Part shown: positions 11,489 through 21,913 of the stretch, piece after piece
How the letters are laid out: each line of letters opens with the position of its first letter
Position numbering within the stretch: position 1 is the first letter of the stretch
Assembly: GCA_000320545.1 (NCBI GenBank)
Contig: ADNK01000428.1
Coordinates: 1-23,350 of the forward strand
Source of the DNA: Bigelowiella natans CCMP2755
Lineage: Eukaryota; Cercozoa; Chlorarachniophyceae
Direction: 5' to 3'
DNA length: 23,350 nucleotides
Program-made: the position numbers and the translations under genes
The notes under the pieces: model-generated
What the model was told of the DNA's origin: nothing
Database searches by the model: none
Seen by the model: the letters and a program-made list of their open reading frames with translations, nothing else

Positions 11489-11731
11489 CTGCCGAGCCGA
11501 AATTAATAATTTGCTCCTCATGATGCTACTATGCGATCGAGCTGATTTTGGCGCATCATTGCGACACATCAGCAGAGAATCGAAGCCAGAGCTAGAGAGA
11601 CAGAGATCCCTCTCATTAGAGCATGCTAACGTGCTACTGAATGAGTTTAATTGCGCATCTAGAAATTGCAACATTTGATGAAAAAGCCGAACCATTACAG
11701 TGGTAGCAACACATTGTGCTGCTGTTGTGCG

Positions 11732-11775
<44 letters not shown>

Positions 11776-11783
11776 GTCTGTCT

Positions 11784-11822
<39 letters not shown>

Positions 11823-12560
11823 ACGTGTGGTCTAGCAGCAGTGCGTGCGTTCTCGTACTTGAGGCTGTCTAGTTGTGGGAGCCACCCAACTGAATTGACA
11901 CCAACTTGGGACATCCACGCAGATCTTTGAAGCTGTCGTTCGTCGTGACAACCACTAGACAGTCCAGCTGTTGACACCATCATGCCATCTAGCCATGCTG
12001 GCATGCCATCTAGCCATCTCTAGATCTGTCTGATGAGCGCGGCTCTCCAGCTCTCTGCTGGTCTGATTTGATGAGTGAGTGTCCCGTGCCAGCGTGCAAT
12101 GCACTCCTGACTTGCACATCCAGGCTAGCAGGTCCAGAGGTGTGCAGTGCTAGAGTGCCCAGAGCTAGAAAGGCACCAGGCTGTGTGATGGTCTGGTTGT
12201 GCTTCCGATCGCGCCAGCGCGCTGCGGGGTGCACGCTAGCTGGCTGGCACGCTGGCACGTTCAAACGCGTGCACGTCACGTGCGCTTCCAATCTTGTTGC
12301 GCTTCGATTATTTCTGTCTGTGATCGCGCCATCATCAAGGTTTGTGACTCAGGTTGTTGCATCGCCCGTTGAACAACAACAGCGGTGCATGCGTGCGCGT
12401 GTTGCTTTGGACAGATGAATGAAACGGTGCTTCGCAGCTCTGCAATGGCTTCCGCACTGGAAAAACAGTGTTCGAGCAGCACAAATGCACACTTCTGGCC
12501 TCTTGAGAATAATTACGAAGTATTTGGTTTAAAATATTGTCTATATTAGCGACAACGACA
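11489..12560. other. Intergenic, CTAG-rich, with one CT/GT compound microsatellite
   Basis: Follows the stop at 11488. A compound tract of CT (11735-11770), TGTC (11771-11783) and GT (11787-11820) is followed by about 450 bases with some ten CTAG tetramers and short local duplications, for example ATGCCATCTAGCCAT near 11981 and again near 12002. A plus frame (12068-12418) and a minus frame (12010-12291) overlap here. Neither has splice support or known motifs, so I do not call a gene. Confidence 0.45.
11735..11820. repeat. (CT)n(TGTC)n(GT)n compound microsatellite
   Basis: Intergenic, about 250 bases downstream of the stop at 11488. Confidence 0.9.
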
Positions 12561-12568
12561 ACAACACA

Positions 12569-12834
12569 TCTGCAGAAGAAGAACGACGACAACGAGGGGA
12601 CGCCATGGAGGTCAACCAATCACCCGGAAGGAAATGCAAGCCGCATTGCGTTCTGCACCCCTTGATACAAATGATGTTTGCCATCTTCCTTTGCCCCCAT
12701 CCCCCGACCAAAGTTGGCATGGGATGGCAAAACAATGTGAGAATTCCTGATTCTCTTTTCCACTTTCCCCCCCCTCAGAGCCTCGTCCGCTCCGTTGTCG
12801 ATCGAGTCTTCGGCAGGCAGCAGGTGGTTACCGT
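12569..12834 (+). other. Possible 5' exons of the following gene (unresolved)
   Basis: After a CTGCAG acceptor near 12573, one frame reads TRKEMQAALRSAPLDTNDV and runs to a GTGAGA donor near 12735. A second open piece follows the CCCCCCCCTCAG acceptor near 12778 and ends at a GT near 12826. Joining them in phase to the ATG at 12939 fails, because a stop lies directly upstream of that ATG in its frame. They may belong to an alternative transcript or a separate short gene. Confidence 0.25.
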
Positions 12835-12865
12835 TGTGCTGATACTGCCATCACCGCATGCGACT

Positions 12866-12867
<2 letters not shown>

Positions 12868-12915
<48 letters not shown>
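12868..12915. repeat. (TA)n tract upstream of the ATG at 12939
   Basis: The TA array ends in TATCAG (acceptor-like) 21 bases upstream of the ATG at 12939. Confidence 0.9.
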
Positions 12916-12918
<3 letters not shown>

Positions 12919-12938
12919 CAATCTGACGGTAACCCACA

Positions 12939-13335
12939 ATGGAGCTACAGAAGCAACTCGGGAAGGCAGCCGAGCAAGCTTCGGATCCCTCTCCCTTCCA
13001 AAGACAAATGGCTCAAGCAGCTCTACCCTATGCTCATACTCTGTAAAACTGTTCAGCATTCAGAGAGATTGGCCGGGGGACGGCTTTGGGATCGGTACTG
13101 CTACTTCTTCTACTTCTGCTGCAGCTGCAACTGCTACTGCTACCATTCACTTCCTTTATACCCACCATCCACACTAGCTGCCTCAAGAAAGACAACAGCA
13201 ATAGCAATGAAACCATGATCATTATTTTCCAATTTTTTGAAGAAGAGTAAACGGTGCCAGTGTCATATTAAAAGTCGCTCCAAGATGTTACACAGACTCG
13301 CCTTGTACACACACACACACACACACTATATATGT

Positions 13336-13372
<37 letters not shown>

Positions 13373-14221
13373 TTATCTGTTTTCGGTATTTAAATGTGGC
13401 AGTCTTCCTGGGGTCTGCTTTGTGAGCTCTATGTGTATAGCGCCCTTCCTCAAACCAGGTGGATGGAGGTTCTCCGACGTCTCGTTCAGCCCCGAAACAG
13501 TGGTGAGAGAGAGTAGCAGATAATAATGCCAACTCTACGTGAATGAATGATAAACAACGCCTATTCATGCTCTGTTCGCCTTTGAAAAGTAAATGGTGTC
13601 CTTGCGGATCGATTAGAATAATTGTTACTACATCGCCGTAATCACGGTTTCGGAGAGGTGTCTTTGGCGTGTTCTTTATCATGACCACGATCACCGCTCA
13701 GCTTCCTCAAATTCTCCGCTGCCTATCATAATATCCCATAGATTCACTTCCGATTAAGCTCCCTGTTTACGTCGAACCTGATGCACGTATCACTCTCCCA
13801 CCTCATCATCAACCTGATCAACCTTATCCAGGTAGGCAGTAGCACGAGATTGCCAGCAGCAGCAGCAGTAGTGAGGGGGGGGGGGGGAGAGGGGGAGGAT
13901 AAGGAGGAGGATGGTTAGATATCGTAGAGAGCAAATTGTAATAGTATTCGAACGTTAGGGTCTATGATGGGCATTGACTGGACAAAGTCAAGGAAATTTA
14001 TGTAATATTTGCTGTTTGTTTGTGCGAAGGATGGGACGATATTAGAGGCGGAGATCGGATCTCGACTCTTCGTCTTGGATGTGACAGCTATCTCGTTGCT
14101 CTCGAGGATATTGCATGTAGGATGATGATAGGCGTGCAATTCACCCCCCCAAACACAACGACGACGTGACGATGACAATCACGCGTACATTTTTAAATTT
14201 AGAGAGAGGGGAGTATATAAT

Positions 14222-14255
<34 letters not shown>

Positions 14256-15012
14256 ATTCACGGGGTCAGTTTGTACGTGCGTGACGACTAGTGCAAACTA
14301 TGCTTTCGAATGATATGCGTAGCTATCCCCTCATCGTCATCAATCATCATCACGTCTTGCAACCGGTGGTGATGCTGCTGTTTGTTCATCAGGTTGTCTA
14401 CGGCTACTTATGTGCACGATTCTTATCGTGGGGCGAGCCTTATAGATCCGAGACGGTCGGCATGGATCCAGTGTGTACGGGGCTAAGGGGTGAGTAGTCG
14501 TTGAGTCAGTCAGTGGCCAGATAGTTGTTAAGTAAATACGAAGGCAATACAATCTCTCCCCGTGTAGTAGTAGTAGTAGTAGTAGTAGTAGTAATAATAT
14601 GATGATGATAATGATGATGATGAGACCTATGCGCTTGATTGCTTTCGTGAATATTATCATCATAATCCTTATCGTAATTATCATCGTCGTTGTAGGTCGT
14701 TACGAGCCACTCGTGCAGTGGACGGTAGTGGCAAGTTAGCGTGATTCTGTGCATTGACGATAGTTGTTTTCCCCCTGCAATGTGTCGCATTGCGCACATT
14801 GGAAGGGGGTGCATTTACCAATGATTCAACTCATTTGAGGGTCTCGAACTATTGATGATGGTGATGCTGATGATGCTGATGATGATGACGATGATGAGAC
14901 ATTGATTGGTGATGATGATTACAAGGTTGATGCTGTATGGCTGTCTTCCCATCCCGAGTCAATTTAGATCGCTCTCGTGCTGGGTAAGGGAACGTATTGC
15001 AACGATCATCAC

Positions 15013-15047
<35 letters not shown>

Positions 15048-16111
15048 TATACATATGGCAAGATACACTGCACATGAATGCCTTTTCGTTCCATTGCCAC
15101 GGCACCTTCGAGAGTGTCATCACACCGTCATTGCGATTATTTATCACCGCCATTTTAGCAGTATAACTATCACCGAAATCGTCGTTGTGTGTTATCGTCG
15201 TCATGTAACCTATATCACTCAGATTGACGTGGCACGGGGCTTCATCTTCTACCCACAATATCGCCCTACGGCTGATTTGACTGGCATATTTGGTGGCCTG
15301 ATGCTCGTATATGTGGGCCCATGGGTAACTACAACGACGAAAACAATTCTGACTAACAGCAGCAGCAGCAGCAAACAGCAGATCTTAGTGCGACACAAAC
15401 TAGTGGGTGAATAACCTGTGATATTAATACCCATCATAGTCGTGGCCATTATTAATTATCAATCACATGTGCTTACAGGACTTATCTGATCCTCCCTCCC
15501 CCCCCCCCCTCCCCCTTTGTTTGTTCGTCTCCCCCTACTACTACCAGTTGTATCGCAAGATTGTAACAGTGTACCGCCATAGCTACTCTCTGCAGAATGG
15601 GCGTTTGCGCGTGGAGAGGCCCTTGGTATGATATATGCATGTATGTATTCATATATATATATATATATATATATATACAAATGCACACACGCACATCACA
15701 TGCATATGCATGAATACGGAGCATGGATCGCCATCGCTCATCGACCTCATCACTCTATGCTCTTATTATCAGATTGATAGAATGCTAGGCCTTCGCCAGT
15801 CGCGTGTGCACCGCAGGATCCATGCGCTCGGGCATGATCTCCACCCGCTCGTTATCCACGCGGCATGTGCAGGTGAGCACAGTGCTGCATGCTGCATGCT
15901 GCAAGGAAGTAGTACCGAGGAGTAGAATAGACGACGGTCGTGGCTGATGGGGTTGTGCATGTTCACAAGAAGTGTACATCGATGTTGTCTGAATGTTGTA
16001 GGCGAAATGATGCGCATAGGTGGTATGATGCGGTGCGTGTTAGAACTGCGACATCCATGTCGACTAAGGCTTCATCCTCTATGCTTTCGAATACAGGTCT
16101 TACTCTTCTGA
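12939..16111 (+). CDS. Unidentified multi-exon gene
   Basis: Best model: 12939-13042 (ATG; MELQKQLGKAAEQASDPSPF), 13403-13502, 13742-13831, 14393-14489, 14696-14724, 15223-15324, 15548-15625, 15773-15872, 16002-16111 (TGA). The block 14393-15872 is solid: in exons 14393, 15223, 15548 and 15773 only one of three frames is open, and these are exactly the frames the phases require. Peptides there include VVYGYLCARFLSWGEPY, RGFIFYPQYRPTADLTGIFG, YRKIVTVYRHSYSLQNGRL and SRVHRRIHALGHDLHPLVIH. One or two hydrophobic stretches suggest membrane contact. I recognise no family. Weak points: exons 13403 and 13742 are open in a second linked frame that reads at least as well, and the last exon has a competing frame ending TAA at 16146. 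The TGA end is therefore provisional. Confidence 0.45.
13306..13371. repeat. (CA)n and (AT)n tracts
   Basis: Two dinucleotide arrays in the intron before exon 13403-13502 of the unidentified plus-strand gene. Confidence 0.85.
13915..14178 (-). CDS. Antisense coding-like exon nested in an intron of the plus-strand gene
   Basis: The minus strand reads open to a TAA at 13915. The distal part, from about 14100, is strongly protein-like: SNEIAVTSKTKSRDPISASN, TNSKYYINFLDFVQSM and IIDPNVRILLQFALYDI. An acceptor-like CTCGAG lies near 14101-14106 on that strand. It sits wholly within the intron 13832-14392. No upstream minus-strand exon could be found to the right, so it could be a nested gene's last exon, a relocated exon or a fossil. 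No confident family; the FLDFV and FALYDI pieces only faintly recall C2/copine sequences. Confidence 0.35.
   Translation of the reverse strand: MSSSRRRCVWGGELHAYHHPTCNILESNEIAVTSKTKSRDPISASNIVPSFAQTNSKYYINFLDFVQSMPIIDPNVRILLQFALYDI
14225..14254. repeat. (TG)n microsatellite
   Basis: In the intron 13832-14392. Other arrays of the same gene: TAG at 14566-14592, GAT at 14852-14897, CA at 15016-15045, AT at 15651-15677. Confidence 0.85.
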
Positions 16112-16149
16112 TTGCGTACTCACGGAGGCATCGAGGCGGTTACTAAAAC

Positions 16150-16667
16150 ACCAAAATGAAATGTTATGATTCACATCAAGCTGAACAAGATAGTATGAAG
16201 CGACACACTTGCTTGTCCCATGCGAGCATGTGATGCCTTCTAAAATCTGTATAAGACGAGTTGCACATGATCTAGATGATGAGAAGCTCTAGAAGCTGTC
16301 CGAGCTACCTCGTATGTGTTGTGCGCCGCGCTCTGGCGCTGCTGCCGCGAGCTAGAAATGACACATGACAGCATGGCGAAAGCGTGAATGGCCCGAGACA
16401 AACAAGAGCACTGCGCGCTAAGCTCTAGTGCTGTGCAAAGCAGATCGATGTGCGTGTGCTTGTACATGCATGCTAGCATGAGACAGGTATGATTTCTAGA
16501 TTTACGTGTAGTTTTTTCAATTGTCGTCCTGACGTAGCTTTGCAATCTAGCGCAATGCTGCAGCTACAGCGCTGGAGCGCAGGTTGTGGTCATTGGTCTC
16601 ATCCGCCATCTTGTCCATCGTGCATGTGAGCGTTGTCATTGCTACAGCTTCACCAGTCTAGCAGTGT
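16150..16667. other. CTAG-rich intergenic stretch with short minus-strand frames
   Basis: About seven CTAG tetramers and no microsatellites. On the minus strand a 101-codon frame (16240-16545) and a 30-codon frame beginning near 16652 (MDKMADETNDHNLRSSA) are open. Neither shows splice sites or motifs I recognise. Same base character as 1898-2662 and 11830-12260. Confidence 0.35.
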
Positions 16668-16949
16668 CTAAATGGTGTGCGCTTTGCACATTTGCTCTGC
16701 TAGTCTGGCTAGCCACACCGTGAGAGGATCTATCTCACTGTGCGCTGCGTGCTGCATGATTTTCGCTTGTTCACGTATTGCATCTTCAATGGTAATGGCC
16801 CGCGATGCTGTTGCATGGCGCTCTAGCGCTATATAGGTGGCTTCGATTGATGTCCACTGCATTACACATTGATGTGACATTACTTCATTCCTTTTAAAGT
16901 GTAGACAATTTTTCAATAAGTCATGCAAGTGTTGCCCTCTGAAGAGCAA
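16668..16949 (-). CDS. Small unspliced hypothetical protein (93 residues)
   Basis: ATG at 16949, TAG at 16668. Composition is balanced and helical, with no low-complexity tracts: NEVMSHQCVMQWTSIEA, ERHATASRAITIEDAIREQA and IDPLTVWLARLAEQMCKAHT. This sets it apart from the repeat-driven frames elsewhere. It lies about 100 bases downstream of the stop of the coiled-coil gene on the same strand, inside a CTAG-rich island. It may be a small gene or the remnant of a mobile element; no transposase or reverse transcriptase motif is visible. Confidence 0.35.
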   Translation of the reverse strand: MLFRGQHLHDLLKNCLHFKRNEVMSHQCVMQWTSIEATYIALERHATASRAITIEDAIREQAKIMQHAAHSEIDPLTVWLARLAEQMCKAHTI

Positions 16950-17047
16950 ACGATTGGAAGACTAACGATAATAAGCTTCGCTGCGCGAACAGCTACACAT
17001 CGCTTGCGAACCGCCGCTACTACTTCCTTCAAATTTACCACCAGCAG

Positions 17048-18497
17048 CTACACCTCCAACTCATCCGGATCATCAAGTTCCTCCACGATTATGCCTTTAA
17101 ATTCTTCCTGACGACGTGTTTCATTATCCGCGACTACTACCACGGGAGGTGCAATGGTCTCTACTACTTCTTCAGTTTGCTCATCGTTTTCCGCATTCCC
17201 ATGTTCTTTTCTTGCAGCATCAAGAGTTAATGCCTCGATTTTCAGCTCTCCCTCCTCCTTCCCCTTGGCTGTTACGTCGGTAGCAGCTACGGACGTGCCC
17301 TTCTCCTCTCCACAACTCACAATACCAGCTACAGCAGTAGTTTTCTCCCCAACGGCTGCTACAGAGTTCCTTCGGCTGGTGATGACCCCCTGGTATTGCT
17401 ATCATATCAGAACGACAACAACAGGCAACAACGACGTAGTGAAAATGACGACGAGTACGCGCCAGAGCTTAGCAATTGGTGCTAGACTACAATAACATAT
17501 TATTGACAGAAAGACCTTAAGATACTCCTCTTTCTGACTAATCTGAGCCATGAGGTCACGCGCTTCGGCATCTAACTGAGTGCGCCTGAGCTTCAGTCTC
17601 GCACAATCTTTGCTTGGCCCTTCTAAAGCCTTCATGTCCTCTTTAGCCTCTACGAGACGCCGACGAAGAAGCTGGGCGATAATGATGAGTATGAAGGAAC
17701 AATAATGAAGATACGAAGGAGGAAGAAGAAGAAGAAGAAGAAGAAGAAGAAGAAGAAATGGGAGGGGGAAGACATTTAGATGGCCTTGTCACCAACGAAT
17801 TTCTCAACACAGCTGCTCTAGTCGCCTTTGATTTCTTCCATCCATCATCATCATTATCATCATGATCATTATTGTGATGATTGTGATCGATATCATCCAC
17901 ATATTCTCTGTGCTGTCATCACAACTACTGTCGCTGATTCTTCATTACTCGATTCTGTTGGCGAAGTCCCACAAGCCCCCCTGTCCTCTCGTCTTCGGCC
18001 CTCTCTGCAATCTTTGCCCTACAGAATCATCGTGATGATCATCTTCCAACCAAACGTCGCAATCATACCAAGTCTTTTTAGCGCGCCTTAGGAGGAGTTT
18101 ACGTATCATATATGTGCTCATGTGTGCATGCGTCTGCTGGTGGATGTGTACGAATAGTACAGCATTAAGCCCTACTTGAGAATGTCGTTCTCGGCTCTTA
18201 TCGCCTCGATGACACTGTTCATCGCTTCGGCTTGCATCCGAAGAGACTGGATTTTCTTCTGGTGCTGGCCCTTTGCAGAACCGCTGTACATCTTAGGCTC
18301 AATCTAAAGCATGCAGCGCCGCGCACACCACCAGCGGCGGCATCAGTTTCACTCAAAATCATCGGCAGAATGGGGCACAATTGTTATTTACCGCAAGGCC
18401 CTTCTCAAGACGCCACTTCTTAGCCTCGGAGTCAACGTATCGCCACGGGGCTACGATCAGGTGCGGCTTTTTAGCCTGGCAATGGGGATGAGCAAAG

Positions 18498-18538
<41 letters not shown>

Positions 18539-19192
18539 AGAGAATAGTTGTCATTATTGACACTGGGAGGGACGAGTGAGTAGGCAAGCTTGCATGCCAT
18601 AGCATGGGAGACGTGCGACACATTAAGGATGCATATATCACGCACAGAGTCTGGGGCAAACATCCAAATCCGTGAGGAGCCAATGGCGTTAGAGATGTTC
18701 CATGTTCCATCCTGCAGCAGCAGTTAACAACAAACAGCAATCTTACGACGTCACCACGAGCTACCACAGACAGAATCCTCATCTATAACTATAATTACAA
18801 CTGGCGTTTTGTAAGGGAGGAGTGGACCTTGTCGTGGAAGTAGAGATAAATGGGTAGCTTTTCGTGCCTGAACGTGCTGCGAGCCATTGTAGTCGAACCA
18901 GCAGCAGCGGCGGCGGAATTGGTGGAAGACGAGGAGGGTGATGACGAGGAAGAGGACGCAAAGTGGCACTCGCGGTAATACTGCACAATAGAAATATTGA
19001 TGGTGAGGAAGGCCTTCACGCATCTTCCACTACTCAACCAAAAATATGATCACATAGGACATCTGGTTTGCTTCTAGTTATCATGAATCTACAGTGCTAA
19101 CGAACCTCGTGGTAGACACCCATGCAGTCTTTGAAGGGGCCATGATGCCCGAACAGCTTATAGCTCTCCTGTGGCCTGCAGCGACAATCCAT
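17048..19192 (-). CDS. Coiled-coil protein of unknown function, complete (392 residues)
   Basis: Nine exons, all GT-AG and phase-consistent: 19192-19106 (ATG), 18980-18828, 18711-18646, 18475-18392, 18303-18176, 18086-17949, 17817-17793, 17671-17516, 17389-17048 (TAG). The N-terminal part (about 1-130) is Cys/aromatic rich: ESYKLFGHHGPFKDCMGVYH, LPIYLYFHDKDGTWNISNAI, GSSRIWMFAPDS, then HLIVAPWRYVDSEAKKWRLE. It looks like a compact beta domain, with a Ser/Ala tract at about 36-57. From about 131 it turns helical (KKIQSLRMQAEAMNSVIEAI; later RRRLVEAKEDMKALEG and LDAEARDLMAQISQKEEYLK), consistent with coiled coil. The last 113 residues are acidic and disordered (ending VEELDDPDELEV). I do not recognise the family. 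The 25-base exon is supported only by phase and borders. Confidence 0.7.
17721..17757. repeat. (AAG)n tract
   Basis: Intronic in the minus-strand coiled-coil gene, where it reads CTT. A (GA)n tract at 18500-18535 lies in another intron of the same gene. Confidence 0.85.
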
Positions 19193-20248
19193 TAAATATC
19201 ATCCATTAAGGTTGATGGCAATTATCTGATTGTGAACAGAATGACGATGTTGTTCCCGGTTGTTGGCCCATGAGTAACTGCTAACTGGCATTATTTTTAC
19301 CTCTCCATTTCCGGATGATTCATAATTGTAACTTCTTCTCAACGAGAAGAAGTTGTCCTTTTTTCTGTATTGATCTCTTTCGTTCCAGTTCGGAATTCTC
19401 CCTTGTGTTCGGTAGTAGGAGGATCCTCCGCGGGCCTCCCTCTGACACGCGACATTTATGTAAATATATGCATTTGAAATCGAGCACGGATTGAACTTCT
19501 GTGCAGAGATACAAAGACTAGATGTTGCAAAGATGTGATCCCGACGAAAACAGCAGCACTTATCAATCCTCCCAATCCCAAGCTGAGAGATTGCGATCAA
19601 CGTGCCCCATATTTTCCAAAATACCATCCATATATATTTATACAGTTAATGCTTGCCATCTTCACATAATAGCATGCATAACTTACAATCTCTTCTCTTT
19701 CTCTCTCCCTCTTTCTCTCGCTCTTCCGTGCTTCTAATCAGCCGAAGGGTTGCCGCATTTCGCGCCAAAGAGCATCTTTGTCGCGACCTTCAATTCCCTT
19801 CAAATGCGGCGTCTAAGACGTAGTTTTCGGCTTCAAATTCTCCTTGAAATTGCAGTGGTAAAAAACACAGGATGATTTTAATCTGCGACAACAACTTGCT
19901 GAATGTCGTAGGAAGTTAGATTTATGGTGCTCGACGTTGTGCTCCTCTGTTCACAAGCGAGTCACCGGAAGTGCTTTTTCTCGGTGGTCTCCCCCTCCCC
20001 AAAGTAATTGATCGCTTCAGTGAGTTTTCAACGTTGTGGATAAGGGGAGCGCAAGGAGAAGCGGTTGGTTGATCTCTTCGGGGCGTACAAACTTATCATC
20101 GTTCATCCTCGCTGATGTCTGTTAATGCCAGTTTGCCAATAAGAGAGAAGAGGAGAGGGTGGGGGAAGGAAAAGATAAAGAGTATATGAAAGTGTGTGTG
20201 TATGGTGTAGGTGGGTGTGTGTCTGTGTTGTGAGTGTGCCGTATGTGT

Positions 20249-20473
20249 GAGAGAGAGAGAGAGTGAGAGAGAGAGAGAGAGAGAGAGCCAGAGAGGAGAA
20301 TAGGCAAAAGTGGATGGGAGTAATGAATAGGTCTTTTGACAAAACGATAATTTTTCCTCTTTTGTTGGAAACCCCTCTCCCCCCGAGCGCGCGCGCGCGC
20401 GCTCACTCACTCACTCTCTCCCTCTCTCCCCCCCCCCCCCCCCCCTCCCCCTCTCTCTCTCTCTCTCTCTCTC
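20249..20473. repeat. GA, GC, poly-C and CT repeat cluster
   Basis: GA-rich 20249-20287, GC run 20388-20401, poly-C 20429-20445, CT 20450-20473. Intronic or upstream of the first firm OGDH exon. Confidence 0.85.
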
Positions 20474-20546
20474 CCACTGCGAGGATATCAGGTTAGATCT
20501 TAAGAGATTTAATAGCTAAACTACACCTTGATGAAAAATCACTTCA

Positions 20547-20549
<3 letters not shown>

Positions 20550-20610
<61 letters not shown>
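20550..20610. repeat. (TA)n tract whose last base is part of the splice acceptor
   Basis: About 61 bases of TA. The final A with G at 20611 forms the acceptor AG of OGDH exon 20612-20845, with no pyrimidine tract in between. Confidence 0.9.
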
Positions 20611-20611
<1 letters not shown>

Positions 20612-20612
<1 letters not shown>

Positions 20613-21817
20613 CAAGGCCTCTCAATCCAGATGAGCCGGTAGTTTGGCATTCTCGCGACGACGTCAAGGACTTAAAAGCAGTCCTCGAGTCTTATGTGGA
20701 GCAAGAGAAGGCTGAGAAGGGAGGAGGAAGAGTAGGAGGAGGAGGATGTTCTAGGCAACGGATGCTCGACCTCTCTCCTTTTGGACTGGAGGACGTGCCG
20801 GAGACTCAGCTCTTCGATGTGAGACAGTGGAATGTCGATTCTAAGGTGGTGTGGTTGATAATATCATACATGATGATGATGATGATGATGATGGAGACGA
20901 CTATGCTCCTTTCGGTAGAAGTAGACGTCGTCGTAGTACCTACCAGTAACAGCAGGAGCTGCATTGATGATGTGTGTTTGCGGAAAAGAGGGAGAGCGGT
21001 ATCGATGAGAATTTCCAGATTAATAAATACCATAAGCGAAGGGGGCTGCTATTGTTATTGTTGTTGTTGTTGTTGTGCCCTTTTTCCTACTCCTCCTCCA
21101 TCGAAACAAAAAACTGAACTTGGTTGTGGCTATGATTCCAGATGCTGGGGGGCTCTCATGCAACTCTACGCGAGCTTGTAGGATTCTTGGTACATTATCT
21201 CCTTCTCTGTCTTTCTCCCTCCCCTCCCCTCTCCAATTCTCACGCGCACACTCAAGGACCCACCCCCTTTTGATGGTGGCATGCAAGAGAAGGACTGTTC
21301 CCTCCACACACAAAACATGTGCTTACTTCTTCTACTTCGGTAAGAAAGAGCAATCTTTAAAGACCCTCTCCACAAATGGGTGATGATTACCAGGTCGATC
21401 GCTATTGCCGTACTTGCAGCGTCGAGTATATGCATATAGGCATCAAGGAGCAACGAGAGTGGCTACGCTCGCGCTTTGAGGACGACGTAAGTCTCACGAG
21501 CGAAATTGCCTCTATTGAAGAGAAAAAGCGGTCCTTGAAGCATCTCATCCATGCGGACATCCTCGAGCACTTCCTGGCCTCCCGCTTTCCGTCGGCCAAG
21601 AAATTTGGGATAGAGGTGGGAACTGGATATAAGGGGGGGAGGGGGGGGGAGGTTGGATGTAGGTGCACCGCTTGATCCTCTTCTTCTTCTGCCGTTTGTC
21701 ACTTTTTCGCGTTGATTGAATGCGATTTAAATCACACATATACTGTCCACGCACCAGGGTTGTTGGTCATTGATTCCTGGTCTCTTCGAGATCCTCCTCA
21801 CCTCCGCTAAGCTAGGG

Positions 21818-21851
<34 letters not shown>

Positions 21852-21880
21852 CAGCAGTAGTAGTAGTAGTTGTAGTAGTT

Positions 21881-21913
<33 letters not shown>

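Larger units (their letters stand above)
19193..20611 (+). other. Unresolved region, probably 5' exons and introns of OGDH
   Basis: A strong acceptor (long pyrimidine tract, then CTAATCAG, near 19690-19741) shows that a plus-strand intron ends here. An ATG at 19804 opens MRRLRRSFRLQILLEIAV, which has the Arg-rich amphipathic look of a mitochondrial presequence, and ends at possible donors 19855 or 19858. Another candidate exon from 19926 reads SESPEVLFLGGLPLPKVIDR. I could not find the RGH-type segment that should precede the first firm OGDH exon. 20100-20610 is mostly GA, GC, CT, poly-C and TA repeats. Confidence 0.3.

Noticed and set aside
12068-12418. 116-residue plus-strand frame in the second CTAG-rich stretch
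   Set aside because: It is Cys/Arg/Ala-rich, overlaps an equally open minus frame, and has no splice context or motif.
15635-15925. Plus-strand frame beginning with Ile-Tyr repeats
   Set aside because: Its start is an AT microsatellite in an intron; only the part from 15773 is a real exon, and in a different frame.
19199-19627. 142-residue minus-strand frame upstream of the coiled-coil gene
   Set aside because: The coiled-coil gene has a good ATG at 19192, and this frame has no matching donor or phase to join it. Its composition is not protein-like throughout.
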